From Mycobacterium asiaticum (GTDB lineage Bacteria > Actinomycetota > Actinomycetes > Mycobacteriales > Mycobacteriaceae), in contig NZ_LZLQ01000154.1 in NCBI RefSeq assembly GCF_001673315.1, forward strand, positions 1-64,000: a stretch of 64,000 bases of DNA. The letters run 5' to 3'. The position numbers and the translations under genes were made by a program. Positions 33,881 to 42,348 of the stretch are shown here, in pieces (position 1 is the first letter of the stretch; each line of letters opens with the position of its first letter). The notes below the pieces were generated by a model, which saw nothing but the letters and a program-made list of their open reading frames with translations, searched no databases and was not told where the DNA came from.

Positions 33881-35497
33881 ATGCCGCCGCGGAACAAGCC
33901 CGGGCCGCAAGCACCGTCGACCTCGAAGGAGCTGAAGGATACGCTCTGGAAGGCCGCGGACAAGTTGCGCGGGTCGCTGCCGGCCAGCCAGTACAAGGAC
34001 GTGATCTTGGGTTTGGTCTTCCTGAAATACATTTCGGATGCGTCCGAGGAGCACCGTGAGATTCGCAGCGAATCGATCGAGGATCCCGGGAACTACCACG
34101 CCGAGCACATATTCGTGGTTCCCGCGGCCGCGCGATGGACGTTTCTGGTGGACAACGCCGAAGGCACACCGGGTGACGACGGTGGGCCCAGCAAGAATAT
34201 CGGTCAGCTCATCGACGAGGCTATGGACGCCGTGATGAAGGCCAACCCGACGCTGGCCGGCATGCTGCCGCGGTTGTACCACCGCGACAATGTCGACCAG
34301 CGGCGCCTCGGCGAGTTGATCGACTTGTTCAGCAATGCCCGGTTCAGCCGCCAGGGCGCACACCACGCACGTGACCTGATGGGGGAGGTCTACGAGTATT
34401 TCCTGGGCAATTTCGCCCGCGCGGAAGGTAGGCGAGGCGGCGAGTTCTTCACCCCGCCCAGCGTGGTGAAGGTGATAGTCGAGGTGCTTGAACCGACCAC
34501 AGGGCGGGTGTATGACCCCTGTTGCGGGTCGGGTGGCATGTTCGTGCAAACCGAGAAGTTCATCGCCGAACACCACGGTGACGCGAAAGATATTGCAATT
34601 TATGGGCAGGAGAGCATCGAGGAGACTTGGCGCATAGCCAAGATGAATCTTGCCGTCCACGGCATCGACCACAGTGGTCTGGGCAGCCGGTGGGGGGACA
34701 CGTTTGCCTGGGATCAGCATGCCGATATCCAGATGGACTACGTGATGGCCAATCCGCCGTTCAATATCAAGGATTGGGTGCGCAACGCGAACGACCCACG
34801 GTGGCGATTCGGTGTGCCGCCGGCCAACAACGCCAATTACGCCTGGATTCAACACGTCTTGTCCAAGCTGACGCCAGGTGGCAAGGCTGGGGTGGTGATG
34901 GCCAACGGGTCGATGTCGTCGAATTCCAACGGGGAGGGTGCAATTCGTGCGCAGATTGTGGAGGCCGACCTGGTGTCCTGCATGATCGGGCTGCCGACGC
35001 AGTTGTTCCGTAGCACCGCGATTCCGGTGTGCCTGTGGTTTTTTGCCAAGGACAAGAAGGCGGGCGAGCAGGGTTCGGTCGATCGATCGGGGCAGGTGTT
35101 GTTCATCGATGCGCGCGAGTTCGGCTACCTGGTAGACCGCGCCGAGCGGGCGCTCAGTGACGAGGATATCGTGCGGATAGGTGACACCTATCACGCCTGG
35201 CGAGGATCGTCGTCAGCTGTCACGAAAGGAGTCGTTTACGAGGATATTCCGGGGTTCTGCAGATCGGTCGCGGTGGCCGAGATCAAGGCTGCGGACTATG
35301 CGCTGACCCCGGGTCGGTACGTCGGTGCTCCGGAACTCGCGGACGACGGCGAACCGATTGATCAGAAGGTGGCGCGGTTGAAGACGGAAATGCTTGCGGC
35401 GTTTGATGAGTCGGCACGGTTGGAGAAAGTGGTGAGGGAGCGGCTGCAACGGCTGGATGGGCTGCTTCAGCCTGCTCAGCCTGACTTAGGCGGCTAA
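33881..35497 (+). CDS. hsdM: Type I DNA methyltransferase subunit HsdM
   Basis: A 538-residue N6-adenine methyltransferase subunit that works with HsdS. The N-terminal helical region (ELKDTLWKAADKLRGSL) is followed by the SAM motif DPCCGSGGM at about residue 212 and the catalytic NPPF at N291. Strong similarity in wording to the M. tuberculosis HsdM (for example FGVPPANNANYAWIQH). RBS AAGGAAGG precedes the ATG at 33881; a GTG one codon upstream is the other option. It overlaps the converging hydrolase gene by four bases. With no hsdR nearby, it is probably a methylation-only system, as in M. tuberculosis. Confidence 0.96.
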   Translation: MPPRNKPGPQAPSTSKELKDTLWKAADKLRGSLPASQYKDVILGLVFLKYISDASEEHREIRSESIEDPGNYHAEHIFVVPAAARWTFLVDNAEGTPGDDGGPSKNIGQLIDEAMDAVMKANPTLAGMLPRLYHRDNVDQRRLGELIDLFSNARFSRQGAHHARDLMGEVYEYFLGNFARAEGRRGGEFFTPPSVVKVIVEVLEPTTGRVYDPCCGSGGMFVQTEKFIAEHHGDAKDIAIYGQESIEETWRIAKMNLAVHGIDHSGLGSRWGDTFAWDQHADIQMDYVMANPPFNIKDWVRNANDPRWRFGVPPANNANYAWIQHVLSKLTPGGKAGVVMANGSMSSNSNGEGAIRAQIVEADLVSCMIGLPTQLFRSTAIPVCLWFFAKDKKAGEQGSVDRSGQVLFIDAREFGYLVDRAERALSDEDIVRIGDTYHAWRGSSSAVTKGVVYEDIPGFCRSVAVAEIKAADYALTPGRYVGAPELADDGEPIDQKVARLKTEMLAAFDESARLEKVVRERLQRLDGLLQPAQPDLGG

Positions 35498-36483
35498 TGC
35501 GAGAGCGTCAAGAACTGCATTGGCGCAGTGGGGGTGAATTTCGTCGTGACGTTCCCGACCAGGCCGTCCTCGAGCGCCGTGTCAGCGGTGAGGTCGAGCT
35601 TGCGCGCAGGGGCCGTCTCGCTGAAGTCAATCTCGCCGAGGTCCACCCAGACGATGTTCGGCCTGGTCGTCGAGGAGTAGACGTATCGCCGGTTCGTCAG
35701 GTCGGTCACCGTCTGCCAGATGGTCTGCGACGCCTCGGGTTTGCCCGGGTCCGGGATCCGGAAAGGCTGGGCTGCGTTCCTGATGACGCTGAGCATGCCG
35801 GCGATCGCGGACACCTGGTCGGCCGCCGGTGGTAGCCGCTCAACGTAGTAGCTGGCGCGAGCGAACCTGTCGGCCGCCAGAGTGCTTCCGGGCAGGGTCT
35901 GGTTGCCGCCGAACTCTTCGAACCGAGTGAGGAGTTCTAGTTGTTTGTCATAGGTAGGGGAATTGGTCATGACGCGGTAGTGGCGGTTGTGCCACACGGT
36001 GGGCGCACCAGCTACGTACTCGATGATCGCCGAATCGCCGGTCGCATCGTCAAGTGCGAGATGGACTGCCGGCACTCTTCCGGTGCTTGGCTCGGCCAAC
36101 GGCACGACCTGCACCTTCGTCTCGTGTACCCATGCCGCGGCGTCGGCCACCGTGGCGAAGTTGTCCAGGAAGTACTGCAGCCAGATCGCCATGCTCAAGG
36201 CCGGTTTCGTGGCGTCGTGGGTGCCGTAGTCCGACTCGGCGAGCCAGAGGATGTGACCGGCCAACCCCGCCTCGTTGACGCCGTCCACCGACATCAAGTC
36301 GTATCCACTGGCAATGAGGCTGCCATATTTGGCGGCCCAGCTGAGCGAACCACCGACGCCGTCGCTCCGGTCGATGCCACGAGGAAGAACCCATAGATTT
36401 GTTCCGGTGTCGCAGTGATAGTCCATGTTGCGGCCGACGAGCACGGGCTCGCCAGGTCTCGAATGGATTACCCGAGTACACAT
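35494..36483 (-). CDS. Choloylglycine hydrolase/penicillin V acylase-like Ntn hydrolase
   Basis: A 329-residue N-terminal-nucleophile hydrolase. After removal of Met the nucleophile would be C2 (MCTRV). GRNMDY carries the conserved Arg and Asp near the N-terminus, and MTNSPTYDKQ the conserved Asn. The family includes bile salt hydrolases, penicillin V acylases and acyl-homoserine lactone acylases; sequence alone does not tell which amide is cut. No signal peptide is visible, and since C2 is needed at the N-terminus a cytoplasmic protein is likely. It converges on hsdM with a four-base overlap. It is additional to the M. tuberculosis gene order. Confidence 0.87.
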   Translation of the reverse strand: MCTRVIHSRPGEPVLVGRNMDYHCDTGTNLWVLPRGIDRSDGVGGSLSWAAKYGSLIASGYDLMSVDGVNEAGLAGHILWLAESDYGTHDATKPALSMAIWLQYFLDNFATVADAAAWVHETKVQVVPLAEPSTGRVPAVHLALDDATGDSAIIEYVAGAPTVWHNRHYRVMTNSPTYDKQLELLTRFEEFGGNQTLPGSTLAADRFARASYYVERLPPAADQVSAIAGMLSVIRNAAQPFRIPDPGKPEASQTIWQTVTDLTNRRYVYSSTTRPNIVWVDLGEIDFSETAPARKLDLTADTALEDGLVGNVTTKFTPTAPMQFLTLSH

Positions 36484-36705
36484 TTGGCGACCTCTTTCGC
36501 TGATCTTCGCTCAGATTGAGCGATCCTATGGGGTGTGGACTGTTGGGTCACGCAAGGCGTCCAGGTTCATGTGCGACTCCCATCTGGACGAACGAGGTGT
36601 TGACGAGCGGTCCCACCCGTCCGCCGCAACCGCGAAACCGATCCGCGCCGCGTCGCGGGACGTGTTCTGTCCGCCGTGGTGTTGGCGGGCGCTAGGCTGG
36701 CCGCC

Positions 36706-37458
36706 GTGGCCGAGACCGCGCCGCTACGCGTGCAACTGATCGCCAAGACCGAATTCCTGGCCCCGCCGGACGTCGGATGGACGACCGACGCCGAGGGTGG
36801 CTCCGCTCTGGTCGAATTCGCCGGCCGGGCGTGCTACCAGAGCTGGTCCAAACCCAATCCGCGGACCGCGACCAACGCCGGGTACATCAGCCACATCATC
36901 GACGTCGGGCATTTCTCGGTGCTCGAGCACGCCAGCGTGTCGTTCTACATCACCGGCATCTCGCGATCCTGCACCCACGAGGTGATCCGGCATCGGCATT
37001 TCTCCTACTCCCAGCTCTCCCAGCGTTACGTGCCCGAGAACGACTCGCAGGTGGTGTTGCCGCCGGGTATCGAGGATGATCCCGAGCTGCGGGACATCCT
37101 GACCGCCGCCGCCGATGCGAGCCGCGCCACTTACGCTGAGCTGCTGACCAAGTTGGAAGCCAAGTTCGCCGACCAACCCAACGCCGTGCTGCGACGCAAA
37201 CAGGCCCGTCAGGCCGCACGCGCGGTACTGCCCAACGCCACCGAAACCCGCATCGTCGTGACCGGCAATTACCGGGCCTGGCGGCACTTCATCGCCATGC
37301 GGGCCAGCGAGCACGCTGACTTGGAAATACGACGGCTGGCCATTGCCTGCCTGCGTCAGCTCACCGACGTCGCGCCCAGTGTGTTCGCCGACTTCGAGAT
37401 TTCCGTGCTGGCCGACGGCAGTGAGGTCGCGACCAGCCCTTTAGCGACCGAAGCCTGA
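36706..37458 (+). CDS. thyX: Flavin-dependent thymidylate synthase ThyX
   Basis: ThyX makes dTMP with FAD as hydride carrier and releases tetrahydrofolate directly, so it does not depend on DHFR. The 250 residues (same as M. tuberculosis) hold the family signature RHRHFSYSQLSQR and the FAD contacts ISRSCTHEVIRHRH. Start GTG at 36706 restores the canonical N-terminus (AETAPLRVQLIAKTEF); earlier in-frame starts are not needed. The 222 bases upstream contain no gene I can support. dapA follows after 130 bases, as in other mycobacteria. Confidence 0.97.
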   Translation: MAETAPLRVQLIAKTEFLAPPDVGWTTDAEGGSALVEFAGRACYQSWSKPNPRTATNAGYISHIIDVGHFSVLEHASVSFYITGISRSCTHEVIRHRHFSYSQLSQRYVPENDSQVVLPPGIEDDPELRDILTAAADASRATYAELLTKLEAKFADQPNAVLRRKQARQAARAVLPNATETRIVVTGNYRAWRHFIAMRASEHADLEIRRLAIACLRQLTDVAPSVFADFEISVLADGSEVATSPLATEA

Positions 37459-37588
37459 GCCGTCTTCGTCCGCGCGCCCAACCCGGCTGTGATCCTGACT
37501 CCGAAAATTCGCCGTGTGGTTCGCCTCGTGCGGCCACCCGTCGCAGCACTGCTAAAGACCTTGCCGCAGGCAGGTAATCTGGACAACC

Positions 37589-38491
37589 GTGAGCACCGTC
37601 GGATTCGATGCCCCAGCACGCCTGGGAACTCTTCTGACCGCCATGGTGACACCGTTCGACGCTGATGGTGCGCTGGACACCGCCACCGCGGCCCGGCTGG
37701 CCAATCACCTGGTGGAGCAGGGCTGCGACGGCCTGGTTGTCTCCGGGACCACCGGGGAATCGCCCACCACCACCGACGACGAGAAGCTCGAGCTGCTGCG
37801 GGTCGTGCTCGAGGCGGTGGGCGACCGGGCGCGGGTGATCGCCGGCGCCGGCACCTACGACACCGCGCACAGCATCAAGTTGGCCAAGGCGTGCGCCGCG
37901 GAGGGCGCCCACGGCCTGTTGGTGGTAACGCCTTACTACTCGCGGCCGCCGCAGCGTGGGCTGAGGGCTCACTTCACCGCTGTCGCCGACGCCACCGATC
38001 TACCTGTGCTGCTCTACGACATCCCGCCACGATCGGTGGTGCCGATCGACTTCGACACCCTGCGCGCGCTGGCGTCGCATCCCAACATCGTCGGCGTCAA
38101 GGACGCCAAAGCCGACCTGCACGGCGCGGGCCAGCTCATCGCCGAAACCGGATTGGTCTATTACTCCGGAGACGATGCGCTCAACCTTCCCTGGCTGGCC
38201 ATGGGTGCCACCGGGTTCATCAGCGTGATCTCCCATCTGGCGGCGGGTCAACTTCGAGAGTTGTTGTCCGCCTTCAACTCCGGAGATATCACCACAGCGC
38301 GCAAGATCAACGTTTCGGTGGGCCCGCTGTGCAACGCGATGAGCCGACTGGGCGGGGTGACGTTGTCCAAAGCGGGCCTGCGCCTGCAGGGCATAGACGT
38401 CGGCGACCCGCGACTGCCCCAGGTCGCGGCCACACCGGAGCAACTCGACGCATTGGCCGGCGACATGCGCGCGGCCTCCGTGCTCAGGTGA
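37589..38491 (+). CDS. dapA: 4-hydroxy-tetrahydrodipicolinate synthase
   Basis: DapA condenses pyruvate and aspartate semialdehyde, the first committed step to diaminopimelate and lysine. The 300-residue TIM barrel has the Schiff-base lysine at K171 (VGVKDAKADL), GTTGESPT at the substrate site and YYSGDD. Start is GTG, length the same as in M. tuberculosis. The RNase J gene starts seven bases after the stop and is cotranscribed, a conserved mycobacterial pairing. Confidence 0.98.
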   Translation: MSTVGFDAPARLGTLLTAMVTPFDADGALDTATAARLANHLVEQGCDGLVVSGTTGESPTTTDDEKLELLRVVLEAVGDRARVIAGAGTYDTAHSIKLAKACAAEGAHGLLVVTPYYSRPPQRGLRAHFTAVADATDLPVLLYDIPPRSVVPIDFDTLRALASHPNIVGVKDAKADLHGAGQLIAETGLVYYSGDDALNLPWLAMGATGFISVISHLAAGQLRELLSAFNSGDITTARKINVSVGPLCNAMSRLGGVTLSKAGLRLQGIDVGDPRLPQVAATPEQLDALAGDMRAASVLR

Positions 38492-38498
38492 GTCACCA

Positions 38499-40175
38499 GT
38501 GAACGAGGAGCTTGCCCCACCAGGTCCCCTGACCGCGGGCGGCTTACGCGTCACCGCGCTGGGCGGGATCAGCGAAATCGGGCGCAATATGACGGTTTTC
38601 GAGCATCTGGGCCGGCTGCTCATCATCGACTGCGGCGTGATGTTCCCCACCCACGATGAGCCCGGCGTCGACCTCATCCTGCCCGACATCCGCCACATCG
38701 AGGACCGTCTCGACGACATCGAGGCGCTAGTGCTCACCCACGCCCACGAGGACCACATCGGGGCGATCCCGTTCCTGCTGAAGCTGCGTCCCGACATTCC
38801 GGTGGTCGGTTCCAAGTTCACTTTGGCGCTGGTTGCCGCCAAATGCCGCGAACACCGCATCAAGCCGGTGTTCGTCGAAGTCAAAGAGGGGCAGAGCAGC
38901 AGGCACGGGGTCTTCGAATGCGAGTACTTCGCCGTCAACCACTCCATCCCGGACGCGCTGGCCATCGCCGTTTACACCGGGGCGGGCACCGTCCTGCACA
39001 CCGGCGACATCAAACTCGACCAATTGCCGCTCGACGGCCGCCCCACCGACCTGCCGGGCATGTCCCGGCTCGGCGACGCCGGAGTGGATCTGTTCCTGTG
39101 CGACTCGACCAACGCCGAGCATCCCGGTGTGGGGCCGTCCGAGAGTGAGATCGGCCCGACGTTGCACCGGTTGATCCGCGGCGCCGACGGGCGGGTGATC
39201 GTTGCGTGTTTCGCCTCCAACGTCGACCGCGTGCAGCAGATCATCGACGCCGCAGTGGCGTTGGGCCGACGGGTATCGTTCGTCGGGCGTTCGATGGTGC
39301 GCAACATGAGCATTGCGCGCGACCTCGGTTTTCTGAAGGTCGCCGATACGGACGTGGTCGACATCGCCGCTGCCGAGATGCTGCCCCCCGATCAGGTGGT
39401 GCTGGTCACCACCGGCACGCAGGGCGAGCCGATGGCGGCGTTGTCACGCATGTCGCGCGGTGAGCATCGCAGCATCACGCTGACCGCGGGCGACCTCATC
39501 GTGCTGTCCTCGTCGCTGATCCCCGGCAACGAGGAGGCTGTCTACGGAGTTATCGATGCGCTGGCCAAGATCGGGACCCGCGTCGTCACCAATGCGCAAG
39601 CCCGGGTGCATGTTTCGGGCCATGCCTATGCGGGCGAGTTGCTGTTCCTGTACAACGGCGTGCGCCCGCGGCATGTCATGCCGGTGCACGGGACCTGGCG
39701 ACACCTACGGGCCAACGCCAAGCTGGCCGCCAGCACCGGCGTTCCCGAGGACGCGATCCTGGTGGCAGAGAACGGTGTCAGCGTCGACCTGGTCGCCGGC
39801 AAGGCCAGCATCGCCGGCGCGGTACCCGTCGGCAAGATGTTCGTCGACGGGCTGATCACCGGCGACGTCGGCGATATCACCTTGGGGGAGCGGCTCATTC
39901 TGTCGTCGGGCTTCGTCGCGGTGACCGTCGTGGTGCAGCGGGGCACCGGCAAGCCGGTCGCACCGCCGCACCTTCATTCCCGCGGTTTCTCCGAAGACCC
40001 CAAAGCGCTGGAACCCGTCGTACGCAAGGTGGAGGCCGAGCTGGAAGAGTTGGCCGCCAACCACGTCACCGATCCGATCCGGATCGCCCAGGGCGTGCGG
40101 CGCACCGTCGGCAAATGGGTGGGCGAGACCTTCCGCCGGCAGCCGATGATCGTGCCGACCGTGCTAGAGGTCTGA
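38499..40175 (+). CDS. rnj: Ribonuclease J
   Basis: RNase J is a metallo-beta-lactamase nuclease with endonuclease and 5'-3' exonuclease activity in rRNA processing and mRNA decay. The 558 residues equal the M. tuberculosis protein. The zinc motif is H81-x-H83-x-D85-H86 (HAHEDHIGAIPFL); the beta-CASP domain includes STNAEHPG and FASNVDRVQQ; then HVSGHAYAGELL and the C-terminal domain. The start is GTG, seven bases after dapA. Together with PNPase at the left end, two of the main RNA decay enzymes are in this window. Confidence 0.97.
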   Translation: MNEELAPPGPLTAGGLRVTALGGISEIGRNMTVFEHLGRLLIIDCGVMFPTHDEPGVDLILPDIRHIEDRLDDIEALVLTHAHEDHIGAIPFLLKLRPDIPVVGSKFTLALVAAKCREHRIKPVFVEVKEGQSSRHGVFECEYFAVNHSIPDALAIAVYTGAGTVLHTGDIKLDQLPLDGRPTDLPGMSRLGDAGVDLFLCDSTNAEHPGVGPSESEIGPTLHRLIRGADGRVIVACFASNVDRVQQIIDAAVALGRRVSFVGRSMVRNMSIARDLGFLKVADTDVVDIAAAEMLPPDQVVLVTTGTQGEPMAALSRMSRGEHRSITLTAGDLIVLSSSLIPGNEEAVYGVIDALAKIGTRVVTNAQARVHVSGHAYAGELLFLYNGVRPRHVMPVHGTWRHLRANAKLAASTGVPEDAILVAENGVSVDLVAGKASIAGAVPVGKMFVDGLITGDVGDITLGERLILSSGFVAVTVVVQRGTGKPVAPPHLHSRGFSEDPKALEPVVRKVEAELEELAANHVTDPIRIAQGVRRTVGKWVGETFRRQPMIVPTVLEV

Positions 40176-40194
40176 CGGTCACCCCGGGCGGGCT

Positions 40195-41067
40195 CTAGAC
40201 CTTCTCGGCGTAGGCCGACCATTCGATCTGGGATGCGCTGAGTTTGCGCCCGGTGGGCCCGACATAGCGCGCAACGAGGTCGTCCGGCCCGACCTGTTCG
40301 ATCAGCCGCCAGCCGTACTCTTCCAGGAACGACGCGATCTCCTCGGGCTGAATGCCGAAGTGCCATAACTGCTGTCGTTTTCGCACCGAGCGATACAGTG
40401 TGCGACTGCCGTAAAGGTTTGTGCCGTCGATGAAGTCCCGACGGACGTAACTGAACACCATATGACTGCCGGGCGCGGTCGGCCGTAGCCCGTCCAGTGT
40501 GGTGCGGACCGCGTCCTCGGTGAGGTACTGGGTGACGCCCTCCCAGATGAGGAATACCCGGTAGTCGGTGCGGTAGCCGTGTTCGGCCAGCGCGGTCAAC
40601 AGGTCATCCTGCTCAAAGTTCAACGCCACCAACCGAACCGAGAGGGGCAGCTCGCCCAGCACACGACGGACGGTCTTGGCCTTGCGGGCGACGTTGACCG
40701 GCAGATCCACCTCGAAGACCGGCCGGCGGATCCGCCGGTTCAGCTGATAGGCGCGGGTGTCCAACCCGGCACCGAGGATCACCACGGCGTCGATCTGGTC
40801 GGCGGCCTCGGCGAGCTTGTCGCCGATAAAGCGCTTGCGGCAGGCCAGATTCGCCCACAGACCGCGGCCGGTGAGCTCCGATGCGCCGATCAGCGCCCGC
40901 CGGATTGCCCGCACCTGGGTGGCGGCCGCGAGCCAACGCAGCGGTGCCGGCAGAAAGAGTTCGGCCAGATCGTCGTCGACCAACCTACGATCGGGCGGCT
41001 CGTTCTGCTCCACGGCGGCCAACAGCATCGGGCCAAATGCGGTGCGTGCCGCGGGGTTTCGCGCCAT
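40195..41067 (-). CDS. SAM-dependent methyltransferase (TIGR00027/TcmP-like)
   Basis: A 290-residue class I methyltransferase of the mycobacterial TIGR00027-type group, orthologue of Rv2751. The SAM-binding first strand and Gly loop is VVILGAGLDTRAYQL, followed by the acidic end of strand two (VFEVDLP) and the NFEQDDLL adenine contact. A later WEGVTQYL is a family signature. The substrate (an O- or carboxyl group) is unknown. I chose the ATG at 41067, which is two bases downstream of the SDR stop; a GTG at 41088 would overlap the SDR by 19 bases. It is the last gene of a three-gene minus-strand operon. Confidence 0.85.
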   Translation of the reverse strand: MARNPAARTAFGPMLLAAVEQNEPPDRRLVDDDLAELFLPAPLRWLAAATQVRAIRRALIGASELTGRGLWANLACRKRFIGDKLAEAADQIDAVVILGAGLDTRAYQLNRRIRRPVFEVDLPVNVARKAKTVRRVLGELPLSVRLVALNFEQDDLLTALAEHGYRTDYRVFLIWEGVTQYLTEDAVRTTLDGLRPTAPGSHMVFSYVRRDFIDGTNLYGSRTLYRSVRKRQQLWHFGIQPEEIASFLEEYGWRLIEQVGPDDLVARYVGPTGRKLSASQIEWSAYAEKV

Positions 41068-41069
41068 GC

Positions 41070-41891
41070 CTACCGCTTGTTCACACAACCCGCATCGACC
41101 GGCAGGGTGACACCGGTGATGTAGCGAGCTTGGTCGGACACTAGCCAGGCCACGGCGTTGGCGATGTCATCGGCCTGCAGGATCTGCACCGGCAGCGCGT
41201 TGCCTCCGCCTGCGGCCGCACCTCCTTCGGCGAACATCTCGGCCAGCCACTTCCGGTTGACTTCGTTGTTGACCATCGGGGTGTTGACCCCGGAGGGGTG
41301 CACCGAGTTGACCCGGATATTGTGTGGTGCAAGCAGATTCGCGTATAACCGGACCAACCCCACCAGCCCGTGTTTGGCGGCGGCGTAGCCGATGGAGCCC
41401 GCGTCAGCGGTACCGAAACCGGCCAGGCCTGCGGCCGAACTGATCAGCACGATCGATCCACCGGTGCCTTGCTCGATCATGGTCGGGATCGCGACGTCCA
41501 CGGTGTGATAGACCCCGGTGAGATTGACGTCGATGACGTCGCGCCAGCCGTCCGGGCCGGATTGCATAGGTGCGATGCCGGCGTTGGCCACCACGATGTC
41601 CAGCCTGCCGAATTCCTCCAGGCCCGCATCCAGCGCCGTCGCCAACGACGCCCGGTCACGCACGTCGGCCTGTCTGGCCACGATGCGCGCCCCGGTGTCC
41701 TCGACGAGCTTGACGGTGGTGGCCAGGTCTTCGGCGCTGCCCAGCGGGTACGCCACGCTGTCGATCTGACCGCACAAGTCGATTGCGATCACGTCCGCGC
41801 CGTCGGCGGCCAATCGGACCGCGTGGGCACGCCCCTGACCGCGGGCGGCGCCGGTGATGAAGGCGACCTGGCCTTCCAGCGGTCGAGTCAT
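41070..41891 (-). CDS. Mycofactocin-type short-chain dehydrogenase
   Basis: A 273-residue SDR, orthologue of Rv2750. The NAD loop TGAARGQGRAHAVRLA, with an Arg-His pair in the next helix, is characteristic of mycofactocin-coupled SDRs that hold a non-exchangeable nicotinamide. NAG (VVANAGIAP) and Tyr/Lys (IGYAAAKHG) are in place, and the protein ends in VTLPVDAG. Its ATG overlaps the stop of the ABM monooxygenase gene by one base (ATCAT on the plus strand). Its substrate is unknown, probably an alcohol. Mycofactocin biosynthesis genes are not in this window. Confidence 0.85.
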   Translation of the reverse strand: MTRPLEGQVAFITGAARGQGRAHAVRLAADGADVIAIDLCGQIDSVAYPLGSAEDLATTVKLVEDTGARIVARQADVRDRASLATALDAGLEEFGRLDIVVANAGIAPMQSGPDGWRDVIDVNLTGVYHTVDVAIPTMIEQGTGGSIVLISSAAGLAGFGTADAGSIGYAAAKHGLVGLVRLYANLLAPHNIRVNSVHPSGVNTPMVNNEVNRKWLAEMFAEGGAAAGGGNALPVQILQADDIANAVAWLVSDQARYITGVTLPVDAGCVNKR

Positions 41892-42217
41892 CAGGACCGG
41901 ATCGGGGCTCGGATTTGGCCCAAGTCCGCATCGCCCGCAGGAACCGGTTGCAGCATCTTGATGTCGGGGGCCCCGGCCAAGTGCTCGCCGGCGGCGGTGA
42001 ACATCTTGGCGACCGCGGGCGCCGTGCTGTGCGCCTTGAGTGCTTCTTCGTCGGCCCACTGCTCGACGAACACGAAGGTCTCGCCCGACTGGTGCAGCGA
42101 ATAAAGCTGGCACCCCGGCTCACGGTGCACTTCTTCGACGGCGGTGGTCAGGATGTCGCGAACGGTGTCGACCGATTCTGGCTTGACGGTCAGTGTGGCG
42201 ACGACGACGACGGGCAT
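41891..42217 (-). CDS. Antibiotic biosynthesis monooxygenase-domain protein
   Basis: A 108-residue ferredoxin-like (dimeric alpha-beta barrel) protein of the ABM family, orthologue of Rv2749. VVVVATLTVKPESVDTVRDIL and EPGCQLYSLHQS, then FVFVEQWADEEALKAHSTAP are the core. Members act as quinol/aromatic monooxygenases or heme degrading enzymes, but many are small-molecule binders only. It is first in the minus-strand operon with the SDR and the methyltransferase, an arrangement that suggests oxidation, dehydrogenation and methylation of one small aromatic molecule; this is inference. Confidence 0.87.
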   Translation of the reverse strand: MPVVVVATLTVKPESVDTVRDILTTAVEEVHREPGCQLYSLHQSGETFVFVEQWADEEALKAHSTAPAVAKMFTAAGEHLAGAPDIKMLQPVPAGDADLGQIRAPIRS

Positions 42218-42348
42218 GCTGGGCCTCCTGACGGCACTGGGATTCGGTTGTCACCCTACTCATATCGCTCAGGACACGGAGCGATGAAGGGGCCGTTACC
42301 AGTGTGGCGGATGGTGCAGTTGTTGTTTGTGCGACTAGGCTTGCGGCC

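Noticed and set aside
41892..42113. Upstream extension of the mycofactocin SDR frame
   Set aside because: It overlaps the ABM monooxygenase gene in another frame; SDR similarity begins at MTRPLEGQVAFITG.
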